Source: an uncultured Clostridia bacterium
GTDB lineage: Bacteria; Bacillota; Clostridia; Christensenellales; UBA1242
Length of the DNA: 12,367 bases
NCBI GenBank assembly: GCA_946612575.1
Contig: CAMOEU010000011.1
Coordinates: 1 to 12,367 of the forward strand
Direction: 5' to 3'
Shown here: one piece after another, positions 1 through 7,866 of the stretch
Layout: every line of letters starts with the position of its first letter
How positions within the stretch are numbered: the stretch's first letter is position 1
Notes under the pieces: model-generated
Seen by the model: the letters and a program-made list of their open reading frames with translations, nothing else
Told to the model about the DNA's origin: nothing
Database searches by the model: none
Program-made: the position numbers and the translations under genes

Positions 1-3000
1 CTTTGATTGATTTTGAATGTGTAATAAAGGCTGGCATTCACAATTTCGCCATTTTCGCTTATATATTTCTTTTCAACAACAACATCATATTTCTTTGTGT
101 TGTTTGTCACTGTGATTTCAAGAATGTTTCCATCAATTTCGCAAGAAACATATGCATTGTCAAAATCAGCTTCACTTCCGTCAATATAAATTTTTGAAAC
201 TGCATAAGTTGATTCAAATGGGTTTTTCTCTATCACATAATATTTGTTTGCTTCAAACTCAACAAGTTCGATTGGTTGAGCTGCATCTTGGTCAAGATAA
301 TATGTTTCGTTTTCATCGAATGCTGTTGCAAGCACAACATTTTCTGAAGAGTCTTTATAATAGTATTTATTTGTTTCAAATATATTTACTATATTAAGTT
401 CTTCTGTTTCCTCTGCCTTTTCATAATATGTCTTTCCGCTTACAAATTCTGTTGCAAGAGTTGGAACAGAAATTTCAAATCTTTCCATTCCTGCAGCATT
501 TGTGTATCCATCAAACACTTGAGAAAGGTCAACAGTGTATTTGTTTTCAGCTGAGTTATATTCATAAGTCTTTGTCACATTTCCAGAAACTGTATCGAGA
601 TATTCATAATCTTCTGCATAAGGATAATTTGTTTGTCCCTTTTCAATGTTTGCAACAACTTTAATTCTGTAGAAGCAGTCATATGTCACACTGCCTGTTA
701 TATCAGAATATGTCACTTTCAAAACAATGAAGATCTCTTCATCAGACTCTGCAACATCCGCAAGTTTGATAGACCAGTTTTCTTTGTTGTTTTCGTTGTT
801 TTGCAATGTCGCAACACCATCTTTATAGCCTTGTGCCAAATCAACAATTGAAACTGTTGGATTGTTTAAGTTTCCTACACCATATGCAACATCTTTGTTG
901 TAATGGAAACCAATATTGTCTTTGTCCGCTTCAAGTCCATCATCATTTGTCAAAATTTGATAAGTCTTTCCAGCAACAAGTTCTTCAAACACATCTTCTT
1001 CTTGAAGCTCAACATCGCCAAGCAAAATTGCATAATCTTTATAATTTTCATCTGTATATTTCACAAACTTATCAGAAACTTTTGTGACAACAACAGGCAA
1101 TGAAATTCTAACTTTTGGAGAGTTGTTCAAGATGAGAGTAATTTCTTCATCAAAGAAAACAAATGGAACCAAAGTTTTGATTGTCATCTTTTGATTGTTT
1201 GCTTCAACATTGAAACATTCGTCACTGCTTACACTTTCAATTTCGAAAGAGTGCAATGTGGTCAATTGATCTTCTTGCATCAAAAGCAAAGTGAATTTTC
1301 CATTGTATGTAACGATTGAATCATCTGTGACATCAACACCATTTCTGCTCACTTTCAAAAGATTTTTTATCATCTCAACTTCATTGTTTGCATAATAGCC
1401 AAGCGACAAATAAAGCTTTGCATTTTCTGCGACAGGAACCGTAATTTGCCCTTCCTTTGAAAGAACAAAATCAACTCTTGAATCATCGTTTGCATTTACA
1501 ACAAAGATTGTTTGTTCAATATTTTTTCCATCATATTCAAACACATCGCTTGAAGAAGCATAAATAATTTTTCCATCATTTGAATTATCAATTGAAATGT
1601 ATTGTGATGTCGTTCCATAATTAAAGTTAAGGCCACTCAATTTTCCAACGGTGCTATCAGCAATCCAATCGGTAAGTTTATAGAAAGTATAGAAATTAGA
1701 AACCTTGTAAGTTGTTGATCCAATTTCACTTAAATCAACAAACAAATCAACATAACCTTCACTGTCTGAATTTTGAACAGCAACAATATTTGGATTGATA
1801 TACAAAGCGATTGTCACTGAGAATGCATAAGAAGATTGAACACCATAATAGATTGTCACATTCAAAGGAGTGAGTGAGTAAACAGGGTTGATCTTCAAGC
1901 AAACCTTTGAGCCAGAAGCAACAAGATTTACTGTTCCGTTTTCCCCTTCTTTTCCGCCTGCATCAATAAGTCCACCAAGTTCACTTCCAACGATTGAAAG
2001 CAAGTTGCTCCAACGATATTTTTCTGAAGTGAATGAAAGGTACACATCAAGATCGTATTCGTAGTCAGCAAAAACACTAATTGCATTGCTGTTGTTTGGA
2101 ACTTCAGCTAGGTATCCAGAATAGCTTTGTTGCATCAATCTTTCAAAGTTTGTGCTTACATCAATATCCTTCAAGAATACCAAATTCAAAGTGATATCAT
2201 AAAGAGTGACATCTCCACTTGTGTTTTTACCTTTGATATTAAATTTGATTGTTGTATTCTGGTTGAATGGATTTTTAATATTTACACTTTCAATCTCTGT
2301 GTCAAGATAGTCTGAAAGATCTTTGTCGGCAGAATATCCTTCATTGTTGAAATTAATCATTTGCAACAAGTCTTTTGATCTTGAAGAGAATGAAGAAACA
2401 AATGTGCCATCAAGTTTGATTTCATAGTTTGTTGATTCATCTCCGTTTGACATTGTCACCTTAAACAAATCACTAAGATTAATATCATCACCAGTATTAA
2501 CATTTTTTCTTACAGTAATTTCATTAAGTTTTGAAGATTCTTCAAAAGTAGGAGTTCCACCAACACTTTCCGAACTATCATATTCAACTTTGCTTACACC
2601 TTCACTTTTGATTTTGAATCTTATTGTGTCAATGCTTACATATTGTCTAAGTTCTTCACCTTCTTCAATTGCTGCATCTTCAACATAAACTTTAAGATAA
2701 GCATCCACTTCTTCGCCATATGTTGTGTTGAAATCAATCTTTCCATCTGAAGAAATTGAAATGTAATTGTTTGTTGTTATTGGATTGCCTTGCACATCAA
2801 CTTCAACAAAATTAAATTTATAAAGTCCATCCCCAACATTGATTGTTTTGCCTTTTTGATCAACAATTTCAAATTCGAAAAGTTCATCAAATTCAGAATC
2901 TGTAAGTGTGACAGTGTTGTCTCCTTCAATTTCTTGCCATTCAATTTCTCTTCCACTGCTTTGACTGATGTTTATATAAACAACACCTGTTGGACTTACT

Positions 3001-5330
3001 CCAGCATCTTCAAAATTGCTGTTTATTGCCACAGGAACTTGCTTGTAAACATAGAAACCTTCAAACAAATTATCTCTTTCCAAAGTAAATTTCTTTGTTT
3101 CTTTTCCATCATTAAATTGCAATGCGAGTCCAACAAAAACACCGTTTTCATCGTTCACAAGTGCACTATCAACAATGATTTCCCCAACAAATCTGTCATC
3201 TCTTTCGGTTCCGTCATCATATTGATCTTTAACAAGATTTTTCAAATATACATATTGTGTTGTATTTACATTTTCATTTTCATCGATGCAAACAATATTC
3301 AAATCACCATTTTCAAATGCTCTCAAAACTTTTTCTGCATCACTTGCAGGGTCATTTGAAGAAACATTTAAAACAAATTTCACAAGACTCTTATCTTGTC
3401 CAAAATCATCTTTAGAAACTGATGGAACATAATATTTTCCATCTTCAGCTTTTTCAATACCCTCAGCAAATTCAAATGTAGAACCTTCAAATTGTGTTAT
3501 TGACAAAATTCCTTCGACAGTCAAATCTCTTGAACGGCTGATGTTTACAATTTGATTTTTGCCTGGATATGGAGTTCCATCCGCTTTTGTTCTGATGATT
3601 GCAGCAACAACCTTAACTTTTCCATCAAAGCTTCTTGTAGCTTGCAAGTAAGTAGATTGATCTTTAAGTTCATAGAGTGTATATGGTCCAGCAACACCAT
3701 CAATTGTGATAGGGTCACCATTTAAGAATGTGTCATATTCAACACCTTCTTCAACATTGAAAATTTCTTCAATGTCAATAAGCGAACTATCATTGTCATT
3801 AAAGATAAAGAATTTATAAAGTTTGTAAGTGTTTCTTTCTTCAACACTGTTAACTTCGTTTGCAAGTTCGATTCCTGTTTCCCCATCAGCTGAAATTGAA
3901 AGTCCGATTGTACCTTCATGGCCATAAACCCAACCAATTGCAGTTTCATTATTATTTCCTGTGATTGAAAGCAAGAAAGTCTTGTCATCTTCAAAATATT
4001 TCTTCCAGATTCCATTTTCCTTATAGAAGAAGTTTACCCCAACATTTCCTTCAACAATTTCTGTCGAACTCATATTCCAGAAATAATTTCCTGGGTTTGA
4101 AGGTCTTGTGTCAGGAAGAATATAATATTCTGTGCTATCATCTGAAATATAAGATTTTGTTTTGTCAAACTTTTCATAAGTTATACCTGAATTTGTGACA
4201 ACCATTACATTCATTCCTTCAACCGTCACACCTTCAAGATCTTCTGTGATTTTAAGACCAACATTTCCATAAAGTGATGGAAGAGAGTTTCCGCTGTTAT
4301 CCTTAATGCTTACTCCAAGACTCTTATCACCATTTGTTGAATTTACTGTGATAACATATTTTTTGTCAACACTTGTAGAAACAGTTTTTCCTGTTAAATC
4401 AAAATCAACTTGATCAACACTTACAGGAACAACTTTGACATTCAAATAATTTGAAACAGCCTTATCTTTTGTTGACTCCCAATTTGTTCTTAGATAATTT
4501 ATGATTTGGTCAGAAGTTGGATTTTCGTTTTCTTTGAAAAATTTTTCTTGCTCATAAGCAGTCTTAAATGCATATGCAGTCACTGTTGCATAACCTGTGC
4601 CAGTGTCAGCGACAGCATCAAACTTGTTTGTGCTTTCATTGTATGTCACTCCAGAGCCAACAATTGTAAGATAAACATTTTTTGTGTTTGAAGAATCGTT
4701 GTAAAGATATGCACTTGTGAGTGGACTAAACACAGTCTCAATTTCAAAGGTCGAACCAATAACGACTTCTTGTGTGTCCCCTGAAACTTCTTGTCCTGCA
4801 ATTGTTAAATCAATTTCTGAAACAGGAACATCTACAGCAACTGAGAAAGTTTTGTTTTCAATCTTGTCATTGCTTTCTGACTTTGCAACAATTTTTGAGA
4901 CTCCGCCAACAGGCCAGTCTGCACCAATTGAAGAATTGTATGTTTGGTTTATTTTTATATCAAATGCGGAGTTGAGATAAACAGTTTGAGGAATTATGAT
5001 GTTTCCATCTGTGATTGTTCCATCACTCAGTTTTTCATAAGCGACACCATTCTCAAATGAAAGGTTAACTTTTTTCTTTGTGACATCTTGTGTTGTTGTG
5101 GAAATTGTAAGTTTGGAATCGCCAGAGATTTCAAATCTGCCAAGTTCGCTATTATAGAAACCTTGTCCAACAACAGACTCTGAGATATTCATATTTTCAG
5201 GCTCAACAATTTTCTCGTTGAAGTTTCCTGTCAAGTATAAAGTAAGGGCTGTCGCAGCACCGACCCCTATAAAACTTGCAAATACTAATAACACTGCCTT
5301 CCAAACACTTAAGGCTCCTCTTTTTCTCAT
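1..5330 (-). CDS. Giant Ig-like repeat surface protein, 3' end missing
   Basis: This is an unbroken reading frame: reading every in-frame triplet from the ATG at 5330 to the left edge shows no stop in 1,776 codons. The C-terminus lies outside the window. A GGAG ribosome binding site sits just upstream of the ATG. The N-terminus has a basic start (MRKRGALSVWK) and a hydrophobic stretch at about residues 12-33, so it is a signal peptide or signal anchor. The rest is Thr/Ser/Asn/Asp/Val-rich, alternates like beta strands, and has very few cysteines. Residues about 165-255 read like a bacterial Ig-like (Big) domain (a GSTFEIETVF strand, then a GYATVTAYAF strand). A YY-repeat array begins near residue 1629. 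No enzyme motif was seen, and no cell-wall anchor can be judged because the end is missing. Known family behaviour suggests an exported adhesin or structural surface protein; that role is inference. It is divergent from the 5525 operon. Confidence 0.88.
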   Translation of the reverse strand, partial: MRKRGALSVWKAVLLVFASFIGVGAATALTLYLTGNFNEKIVEPENMNISESVVGQGFYNSELGRFEISGDSKLTISTTTQDVTKKKVNLSFENGVAYEKLSDGTITDGNIIIPQTVYLNSAFDIKINQTYNSSIGADWPVGGVSKIVAKSESNDKIENKTFSVAVDVPVSEIDLTIAGQEVSGDTQEVVIGSTFEIETVFSPLTSAYLYNDSSNTKNVYLTIVGSGVTYNESTNKFDAVADTGTGYATVTAYAFKTAYEQEKFFKENENPTSDQIINYLRTNWESTKDKAVSNYLNVKVVPVSVDQVDFDLTGKTVSTSVDKKYVITVNSTNGDKSLGVSIKDNSGNSLPSLYGNVGLKITEDLEGVTVEGMNVMVVTNSGITYEKFDKTKSYISDDSTEYYILPDTRPSNPGNYFWNMSSTEIVEGNVGVNFFYKENGIWKKYFEDDKTFLLSITGNNNETAIGWVYGHEGTIGLSISADGETGIELANEVNSVEERNTYKLYKFFIFNDNDSSLIDIEEIFNVEEGVEYDTFLNGDPITIDGVAGPYTLYELKDQSTYLQATRSFDGKVKVVAAIIRTKADGTPYPGKNQIVNISRSRDLTVEGILSITQFEGSTFEFAEGIEKAEDGKYYVPSVSKDDFGQDKSLVKFVLNVSSNDPASDAEKVLRAFENGDLNIVCIDENENVNTTQYVYLKNLVKDQYDDGTERDDRFVGEIIVDSALVNDENGVFVGLALQFNDGKETKKFTLERDNLFEGFYVYKQVPVAINSNFEDAGVSPTGVVYINISQSSGREIEWQEIEGDNTVTLTDSEFDELFEFEIVDQKGKTINVGDGLYKFNFVEVDVQGNPITTNNYISISSDGKIDFNTTYGEEVDAYLKVYVEDAAIEEGEELRQYVSIDTIRFKIKSEGVSKVEYDSSESVGGTPTFEESSKLNEITVRKNVNTGDDINLSDLFKVTMSNGDESTNYEIKLDGTFVSSFSSRSKDLLQMINFNNEGYSADKDLSDYLDTEIESVNIKNPFNQNTTIKFNIKGKNTSGDVTLYDITLNLVFLKDIDVSTNFERLMQQSYSGYLAEVPNNSNAISVFADYEYDLDVYLSFTSEKYRWSNLLSIVGSELGGLIDAGGKEGENGTVNLVASGSKVCLKINPVYSLTPLNVTIYYGVQSSYAFSVTIALYINPNIVAVQNSDSEGYVDLFVDLSEIGSTTYKVSNFYTFYKLTDWIADSTVGKLSGLNFNYGTTSQYISIDNSNDGKIIYASSSDVFEYDGKNIEQTIFVVNANDDSRVDFVLSKEGQITVPVAENAKLYLSLGYYANNEVEMIKNLLKVSRNGVDVTDDSIVTYNGKFTLLLMQEDQLTTLHSFEIESVSSDECFNVEANNQKMTIKTLVPFVFFDEEITLILNNSPKVRISLPVVVTKVSDKFVKYTDENYKDYAILLGDVELQEEDVFEELVAGKTYQILTNDDGLEADKDNIGFHYNKDVAYGVGNLNNPTVSIVDLAQGYKDGVATLQNNENNKENWSIKLADVAESDEEIFIVLKVTYSDITGSVTYDCFYRIKVVANIEKGQTNYPYAEDYEYLDTVSGNVTKTYEYNSAENKYTVDLSQVFDGYTNAAGMERFEISVPTLATEFVSGKTYYEKAEETEELNIVNIFETNKYYYKDSSENVVLATAFDENETYYLDQDAAQPIELVEFEANKYYVIEKNPFESTYAVSKIYIDGSEADFDNAYVSCEIDGNILEITVTNNTKKYDVVVEKKYISENGEIVNASLYYTFKINQ
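215..446 (-). repeat. Four tandem ~21-residue YY repeats in the giant protein
   Basis: Within the giant reading frame four consecutive units begin with phenylalanine and carry a paired or triple tyrosine: FVSGKTYYEK (starting at 446), FETNKYYYKD (380), FDENETYYLD (320) and FEANKYYVIE (257). The spacing is 66, 60 and 63 bases, i.e. 22, 20 and 21 residues, starting at residue 1629. The consensus is F-x-x-(N/G)-(K/E)-x-Y-Y. A relative without the second Tyr (FEELVAGKTYQIL) lies at about 950-989. The units differ at DNA level, so this is an old protein repeat and not a recent DNA duplication. The function is unknown; similar short aromatic repeats in surface and phage-fibre proteins are thought to form small beta hairpins (recollection of the pattern, not a database match). 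Confidence 0.7.
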
Positions 5331-5396
5331 AACAACTCCGAAATTAAATTCACAAAAAATTATCTAAAAATATTATTTACATTTTTCGACAAAATA

Positions 5397-5424
5397 ATTA
5401 TACAATTTTTTATTATTTAAACAA
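5397..5424 (-). promoter_or_regulatory. Putative promoter of the giant surface-protein gene
   Basis: On the minus strand a TTGTTT (-35, at 5424-5419), a 16-base spacer and a TATAAT (-10, at 5402-5397) precede the giant gene. The predicted transcript start near 5390 gives a leader of about 60 bases with the GGAG at the end of it. The region is so AT-rich that -10-like sequences are common, so this is a moderate call. Confidence 0.45.
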
Positions 5425-5489
5425 AATAATTTTCAATATTTTTCTGAAAATAAATAATTTATTATTTAATTTATTTAAAGTCGTTTAAG

Positions 5490-5518
5490 TTGACAGCAAG
5501 AGGTTTTTCAGCTATAAT
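5490..5518 (+). promoter_or_regulatory. Consensus sigma-70-type promoter of the 5525 operon
   Basis: TTGACA at 5490-5495 and TATAAT at 5513-5518 are both perfect consensus and are separated by exactly 17 bases. Counting six bases from the -10 puts +1 on the A of the ATG at 5525. No Shine-Dalgarno can therefore exist on this transcript, and the first gene is predicted to be read from a leaderless mRNA. The promoter lies back to back with that of the giant minus-strand gene. Confidence 0.85.
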
Positions 5519-5524
5519 AAAACT

Positions 5525-6244
5525 ATGAAAACAAAAAACACAAATTTGGAAATCTTCAACTATCTCAACTTGGTTAATCCTCGCCTTGGGAAGTTGTATA
5601 AAATCACTGGCTTCAATCCTCTGCCAGATGATTTTGTTTTTGATGAAAACACAATCAAAGAAAGGCTTTATCTTGGACAAATGGCTAAGGATATTTCTTA
5701 TCCAAACTTTTTGTTTAACGAAAAGATTGATTTGAAAAAAATGTTTAAACTTTCGGTAAAAAGGCTAAATCAGATATCAAAAAGCAATTTCAAAAAATAC
5801 CTAAGCAAAGAGTTTGCAGAAAAATTTGAGCTTTATCTTGTTTTAAGAACAAAACTCACCGAAATTTTGATTAGGGAATTTAAAAAAGAGGATTTTGACG
5901 AAATTGGAGCATACAGTGAAATTTGCTCAATTGATCCCATCTTTTTTGACCTTTTGGATGGAATTTTTGAATCCGAATTCAATTTTAGTGAAATTTTAAA
6001 CAATTTGGAAGACGAATATAAGATATATTATTTTGAAAAATTAAAGAAAATTGAAGAAAAAAATAATCAAAAAAATAATGAAAAAATTCAAAAAATAATA
6101 ATTAATGAAAAAATAAATAAAAAAATAATTGAAAATCAAAAAACGGAATTAAAAAATGAAATAAAATCCGTAAAAATTCAAAAACAAAAAGAAGTAGAAA
6201 AAGTAAAAAATTCAATCATAGAAAAAACTAACAAGGAGAAATAA
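5525..6244 (+). CDS. Unrecognised protein with a lysine-rich charged tail
   Basis: This encodes 239 residues that I do not recognise. Residues 1 to about 169 look like a globular, mixed alpha-helical region with aromatic and charged residues. Residues 170-239 are made almost only of K, E, N, I and Q, with about 30% lysine, and look like a coiled coil or disordered basic-acidic tail. There is no signal peptide or membrane segment, so it is probably cytoplasmic. The start at 5525 is chosen because it falls on the predicted +1 of a perfect promoter; the next ATG (5681, residue 53) has only a weak GGA upstream and would discard well-structured-looking sequence. The stop TAA overlaps the ATG of the ABC-F gene by one base, so the two are co-transcribed and probably translationally coupled. 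A lysine-rich tail next to a ribosome-acting ABC-F protein could mean RNA or ribosome contact, but this is speculation. Confidence 0.8.
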   Translation: MKTKNTNLEIFNYLNLVNPRLGKLYKITGFNPLPDDFVFDENTIKERLYLGQMAKDISYPNFLFNEKIDLKKMFKLSVKRLNQISKSNFKKYLSKEFAEKFELYLVLRTKLTEILIREFKKEDFDEIGAYSEICSIDPIFFDLLDGIFESEFNFSEILNNLEDEYKIYYFEKLKKIEEKNNQKNNEKIQKIIINEKINKKIIENQKTELKNEIKSVKIQKQKEVEKVKNSIIEKTNKEK

Positions 6245-7824
6245 TGATACAAGCAGTAAATGTTTCTTTGGCATTTGGCGGAAGACAACTATATAAAGAA
6301 GTAAATTTGAAATTCACAAAAGGAAATTGTTATGGCATAATCGGTGCAAACGGAGCCGGAAAGTCAACATTCCTTAAAATTTTGACAGGAGAAATTGAGC
6401 CAAACACAGGAGAAATTGTTATCACCCCTGGTGAAAGAATGTCAGTGCTCGAGCAAAATCAAAACAAATATGACAACGAAACTGTTTTGGACACAGTTTT
6501 GCTTGGTCACAAAAGATTGATGGAAATTCAAAAAGAGAAAGATGCACTTTATGCAAAAGAAAATTTCACTGACGAAGACGGAATTCGTGCCGGTGAACTT
6601 GAAACTGAATTTGCAGAACTAGGTGGATGGGAAGCAGAAAGTGAAGCAAAAACACTTTTGCAAAATCTTGGTGTGACAGAAGATTTACATTACAATCTTA
6701 TGTCTTCTCTTGATGCAAAAATCAAAGTGAAAGTTTTGCTTGCACAAGCACTTTTTGGAAATCCTGATATTCTTATTTTGGATGAACCAACAAACAACTT
6801 GGACTTCAAAACAATAAGATGGCTTGAAAATTTCTTGCTCGACTTTGAAAACATTGTCATTATCGTTTCTCACAACAGACACTTTTTAAACAAAGTCTGC
6901 ACACACATTTGCGATGTCGATTTTGGACAAATCAATATGTATCTTGGAAACTATGACTTCTGGTATGAAACAAGCCAGCTCCTTGCAAGACAAGCGAAAG
7001 AACAAAACAAAAAAGCAGAACAAAGAGCAAAAGAACTTAAAGACTTTATCGCCCGTTTCTCTGCAAATGCATCAAAATCTAAACAAGCAACAAGCAGAAA
7101 GAAGGAACTTGAAAGACTCACAATTGAAGACTTTAAACCTTCTTCAAGAAAGTATCCTTATGTCGATTTCAGATTTGATCAAGAAATCGGAAAAGAAATT
7201 TTGAAAGTAAACAAACTTACAAAAGCAGGAATGTTTAAAAACCTTTCATTCAATGTTGAAAAAGGTCAAAAAATTGTCTTTTTGTCTTCAAACAGCCTTG
7301 TTTTGACAACACTTTTCAATATTTTGGCAGGAAAAGAACAAGCTGACAGCGGAAATGTTATGTGGGGAAAGACAATAAAATACTCATATCTCCCACAAGA
7401 CAACAGAGAGTATTTTGACAATTGTCACCTTTCTATTGTTGATTGGCTTAGACAATATTCTAAAGACCAAACAGAAAGCTACATTCGTGGCTGGCTTGGC
7501 AGAATGCTTTTCTCTGGCGAAGAAAGTTTGAAAGAGGTAAATGTGCTTTCTGGTGGAGAAAAAGTGAGATGTATGCTTGCAAAAATTATGCTCGAAAGCG
7601 GAAATTTCCTTATTTTGGACGAACCTATCAATCACCTTGACCTTGAATCAATCACATCTCTAAACAAAGGAATGGTAAATTTCAAAGGTTCAATGATTTT
7701 TGCAACAGGCGACCAAGAAATCATCGAAACAGTTGCAAACAGAATTATTGATATTGTTGATGAAAACACAATCATTGACAAACAAATGAGTTATGAAGAA
7801 TATATGGAAAAATATAAAGGCTAG
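6244..7824 (+). CDS. ABC-F family ATPase (YbiT/YkpA-like) with a degenerate second ATP site
   Basis: This is a 526-residue soluble protein with two ATP-binding domains and no membrane segments, as in ABC-F translation factors that act at the ribosomal E site. In domain 1, Walker A is GANGAGKST (34-42, K40), Walker B is LILDEPTNNLD (catalytic E181) and the H-loop is SHNRHF (H210). The signature position reads LDAKIK (156-161) and not LSGGE. The linker, about 245-312, is charged and helical and contains FSANASKSKQATSR, typical of the YbiT group and of the P-site-tRNA interaction region. In domain 2, Walker A is replaced by SSNSLVLTT (348-356, Leu354 where Lys is expected). LSGGEK (435-440) and DEPINHLD (E460) are kept, and the H-loop His is Gly489. 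One composite ATP site is therefore intact and the other is lost. AAGGAG at 6233-6238 lies inside the upstream gene, which overlaps by one base. No antibiotic-resistance role can be read from the sequence. Confidence 0.93.
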   Translation: MIQAVNVSLAFGGRQLYKEVNLKFTKGNCYGIIGANGAGKSTFLKILTGEIEPNTGEIVITPGERMSVLEQNQNKYDNETVLDTVLLGHKRLMEIQKEKDALYAKENFTDEDGIRAGELETEFAELGGWEAESEAKTLLQNLGVTEDLHYNLMSSLDAKIKVKVLLAQALFGNPDILILDEPTNNLDFKTIRWLENFLLDFENIVIIVSHNRHFLNKVCTHICDVDFGQINMYLGNYDFWYETSQLLARQAKEQNKKAEQRAKELKDFIARFSANASKSKQATSRKKELERLTIEDFKPSSRKYPYVDFRFDQEIGKEILKVNKLTKAGMFKNLSFNVEKGQKIVFLSSNSLVLTTLFNILAGKEQADSGNVMWGKTIKYSYLPQDNREYFDNCHLSIVDWLRQYSKDQTESYIRGWLGRMLFSGEESLKEVNVLSGGEKVRCMLAKIMLESGNFLILDEPINHLDLESITSLNKGMVNFKGSMIFATGDQEIIETVANRIIDIVDENTIIDKQMSYEEYMEKYKG

Positions 7825-7842
7825 GAACAAATCCTAGCCTTT
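7816..7842 (+). terminator. Intrinsic terminator of the ABC-F operon, probably bidirectional
   Basis: This is a perfect 10-bp stem, AAAGGCTAGG (7816-7825) with CCTAGCCTTT (7833-7842), with a 7-base loop and a following GTTTTTT. The stop codon of the ABC-F gene (TAG, 7822-7824) lies inside the 5' arm. Read on the minus strand the same hairpin is followed by TTTATATTTTT-like sequence, so it can also end the convergent LRR gene, whose stop is only 25 bases away. Confidence 0.85.
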
Positions 7843-7866
7843 GTTTTTTATTTCTAAATTTATCTT

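Noticed and set aside
2790..3359. Plus-strand open frame of 189 codons
   Set aside because: It lies wholly antisense to the giant minus-strand gene, is Phe/Ile/Cys-rich as expected from the complement of AT-rich codons, and has no ribosome binding site or promoter.
3722..4015. Minus-strand open frame of 97 codons and several short plus-strand frames between 1 and 5300
   Set aside because: All overlap the continuous 1,776-codon frame in other frames; the giant frame has the codon and protein character, these do not.
1..5330. Reading the first 5.3 kb as non-coding or as a decayed gene
   Set aside because: A triplet-by-triplet check in the minus frame found no tta, cta or tca, so there is no in-frame stop at all.
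6040..6240. A-rich tract as a non-coding spacer or simple repeat
   Set aside because: The frame stays open to a TAA that overlaps the next ATG, and the codons give a consistent K/E/N/I tail, so it is coding though low in complexity.
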